Positions 5,794-6,693 of a DNA stretch of 6,693 bases are shown here, piece after piece. Each line of letters opens with the position of its first letter. The stretch's first letter is position 1. Source of the stretch: an uncultured Bacteroidota bacterium (GTDB lineage Bacteria > Bacteroidota > Bacteroidia > 2-12-FULL-35-15); NCBI GenBank assembly GCA_903889605.1, contig CAISYK010001060.1, positions 1-6,693 of the forward strand, read 5' to 3'. The translations under genes were made by a program, and so were the position numbers. A model generated the notes under the pieces. It ran no database searches, was not told the origin of the DNA, and saw nothing but the letters and a program-made list of their open reading frames with translations.

Positions 5794-6691
5794 AATTCAT
5801 TATTTCGTTTTATTCTTAATGCTGTCTTCAAAAATCCACGCACAGGCAACAGACACAATATTTGTTTACGATAAAATTACAGTTTATGACACTGTAAAAA
5901 TTTACGATACAATAAAAGTCTTGGATAAAAATCTGAATAATCATGAAGGTTTTGAAAATTATTTTAAAAAAAACAATACTGCACAAAACGCAGTGTTAGC
6001 AATAGATACAGCCACATCAAAAGCCGCCGTAATACTTTTTAATGGAAATGATACTGCTGCCATTTCAATAAACAGCATCATACTAAGTGAAAACCTAAAA
6101 AACTTAGAAACCATGAAAAAAGAAATCTTAACACTAGCTGCGTCTGCATTGCTAACGCAACTTACTTTCGCTCAAGAAACAGGTAATACAATTACTGCCG
6201 CAAACGAAGAAAAATTGCCAACATACACAATTAGTGTCGGAGCTATTTTTACACTACCCACATTGGCAGAGTCACCTGCTTATGGTTTTAGCTGGAATGC
6301 AAATAAAATACAGACTAAAAAACTTACCCTTGGGATTAGCAACGATATTGGATGTCTTTATCAAGAGGGCTGGAAAAGCTACAACTATGGAAATGCGCAG
6401 CACGGTAATCTTACCGGGGTATATGTTAATTTTTTTGCAAATGCTTCCTATTATTTTTTGGGCAATGCGACCCAAAGCAAATCAGGCATGTACGGCAAGT
6501 TCGGTATTGGGGCTGGTTTTGTTACTGCTAAACAAACAACATCATATGTTGGTTTCCCCGGGTCAGAAAAATACGAAAATTCTTCATTACATTTTTCTAC
6601 TCAATTTTGCATTGGGGGAGATGTTAAACTTGGAAAAGGAAAATTGTTCACTGAAATTGCATTCATGCCATATTTAATTGAAAAATATTGA
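5783..6691 (+). CDS. chimeric ORF: small periplasmic protein with YD repeats joined to a paralogous barrel (copy 2, C-terminus truncated)
   Basis: The frame has 302 residues. Part 1 (1-110) starts with a signal peptide (1-20, cleavage HA before QA). It continues with hexapeptide repeats V/I-Y-D-[TK]-[IV]-[KT] (28-51) and a mixed segment that ends ISINSIILSENLKNLET. Part 2 begins at Met111 (base 6113) with a second complete signal peptide (111-130, cleavage TFA before QE). It is a paralogue of the protein at 289-993: YYFLGNATQSKSGMYGKFGIGA at 223-244 and CIGGDVKLGKGKLFTE at 276-291 are the clearest matches. There is no stop between the parts. It could be one fused protein or two proteins read from one frame, with a separate start at 6113. 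The start at 5783 overlaps the sigma stop by 11 bases, implying translational coupling. The barrel ends in EKY about 46 residues before the copy-1 end, probably because of a one-base loss near 6680; the window stops two bases later. Confidence 0.8.
   Translation: MKNKIHYFVLFLMLSSKIHAQATDTIFVYDKITVYDTVKIYDTIKVLDKNLNNHEGFENYFKKNNTAQNAVLAIDTATSKAAVILFNGNDTAAISINSIILSENLKNLETMKKEILTLAASALLTQLTFAQETGNTITAANEEKLPTYTISVGAIFTLPTLAESPAYGFSWNANKIQTKKLTLGISNDIGCLYQEGWKSYNYGNAQHGNLTGVYVNFFANASYYFLGNATQSKSGMYGKFGIGAGFVTAKQTTSYVGFPGSEKYENSSLHFSTQFCIGGDVKLGKGKLFTEIAFMPYLIEKY
5864..5935 (+). repeat. four 18-base units encoding a [V/I]-Y-D hexapeptide repeat
   Basis: Four consecutive 18-base units (5864-5881, 5882-5899, 5900-5917, 5918-5935) encode VYDKIT, VYDTVK, IYDTIK and the degenerate VLDKNL. 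A partial unit (DTIF) precedes them. The pattern alternates hydrophobic and polar residues, so it would favour beta-strand structure right after the signal peptide. Similar Y-D-T-[VI] runs are common near the N-terminus of Bacteroidota envelope proteins; their function is not known to me. The TACGATAC of unit 3 reappears at 97-104 in the decayed copy. Confidence 0.85.
5954..6679 (+). repeat. diverged duplication, copy 2
   Basis: This segment is homologous to 134-849, in the same orientation and about 5.8 kb away. Here the small-protein part is intact, and it is the barrel that ends early. The two copies therefore carry complementary damage. Homology reaches the window end and may continue beyond it. 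Confidence 0.75.
6062..6112 (+). promoter_or_regulatory. conserved leader before the internal barrel start at 6113
   Basis: This stretch is coding for the end of part 1 of the chimeric ORF. It is also nearly identical to the non-coding leader of the first barrel gene (239-288). The single-base gap near 6077 is what puts part 1 in frame with the barrel here and out of frame in copy 1. If the leader contains a translation start signal, the barrel can be made on its own from ATG 6113 with its own signal peptide. No Shine-Dalgarno or -7/-33 motif is recognisable. Confidence 0.4.
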
Positions 6692-6693
6692 AA

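Noticed and set aside
6234..6677. 147-codon + strand ORF in another frame of the barrel copy 2
   Set aside because: The other frame is supported by clear homology to the barrel at 289-993. This frame has no signal peptide or domain.
1..6693. CRISPR array, tRNA, rRNA, insertion sequence or attachment site
   Set aside because: I saw no spaced direct repeats, cloverleaf, transposase motif or terminal inverted repeats in the window. The duplicated cassette has no target-site duplication that I could find.

Overview
The window is AT-rich, and every intact gene lies on the + strand. It comes from a Bacteroidota genome. The evidence is a protein with a type IX secretion (T9SS) C-terminal sorting domain, an Omp28-type thioredoxin-fold lipoprotein, an ECF sigma factor of the Bacteroidota type, several small outer-membrane beta-barrel candidates, and starts preceded by A/T-rich sequence without Shine-Dalgarno motifs. 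The class is probably Sphingobacteriia or Chitinophagia, but I cannot fix the species from sequence alone.

Layout. Positions 1-288 carry no intact gene. They hold a possible 3' end of a T9SS cargo gene on the minus strand (2-69) and a decayed remnant (about 93-292) of a small periplasmic-protein gene that is intact at the right end of the window. Then follow a small outer-membrane barrel protein (289-993), a seven-repeat FG-GAP/VCBS beta-propeller with a T9SS sorting domain (1071-2504), an orphan T9SS tail (2535-2642), an Omp28-like lipoprotein (2798-3730), a second, unrelated barrel candidate (3764-4519), a 164-base gap, an ECF sigma factor fused to a transmembrane segment and a periplasmic tail (4684-5793), and a chimeric ORF (5783-6691). 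That ORF overlaps the sigma gene by 11 bases and ends just before the window edge.

The most interesting part is 4684-6691. One polypeptide holds sigma region 2, sigma region 4, a cytoplasmic segment resembling the start of Bacteroidota anti-sigma factors, one membrane span and about 110 periplasmic residues. It is translationally overlapped by an ORF that starts with a signal peptide and a [V/I]-Y-D hexapeptide repeat. That ORF then runs, without a stop, into a second signal peptide and a barrel domain. The barrel domain is a paralogue of the first gene in the window. Copy 1 (about 134-849) and copy 2 (about 5954-6679) are homologous over both the small-protein part and the barrel part, but in copy 1 the small-protein part has stops and frameshifts while the barrel stays open. 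In copy 2 the barrel ORF ends early, probably through a frameshift.

Inferred working model: an envelope-spanning regulatory cassette with a membrane-tethered sigma factor, a periplasmic partner and an outer-membrane barrel. Its output module (small protein plus barrel) has been duplicated beside a cluster of exported surface proteins. The fusion, the overlap and the duplication are visible in the sequence; the signalling role is inference.
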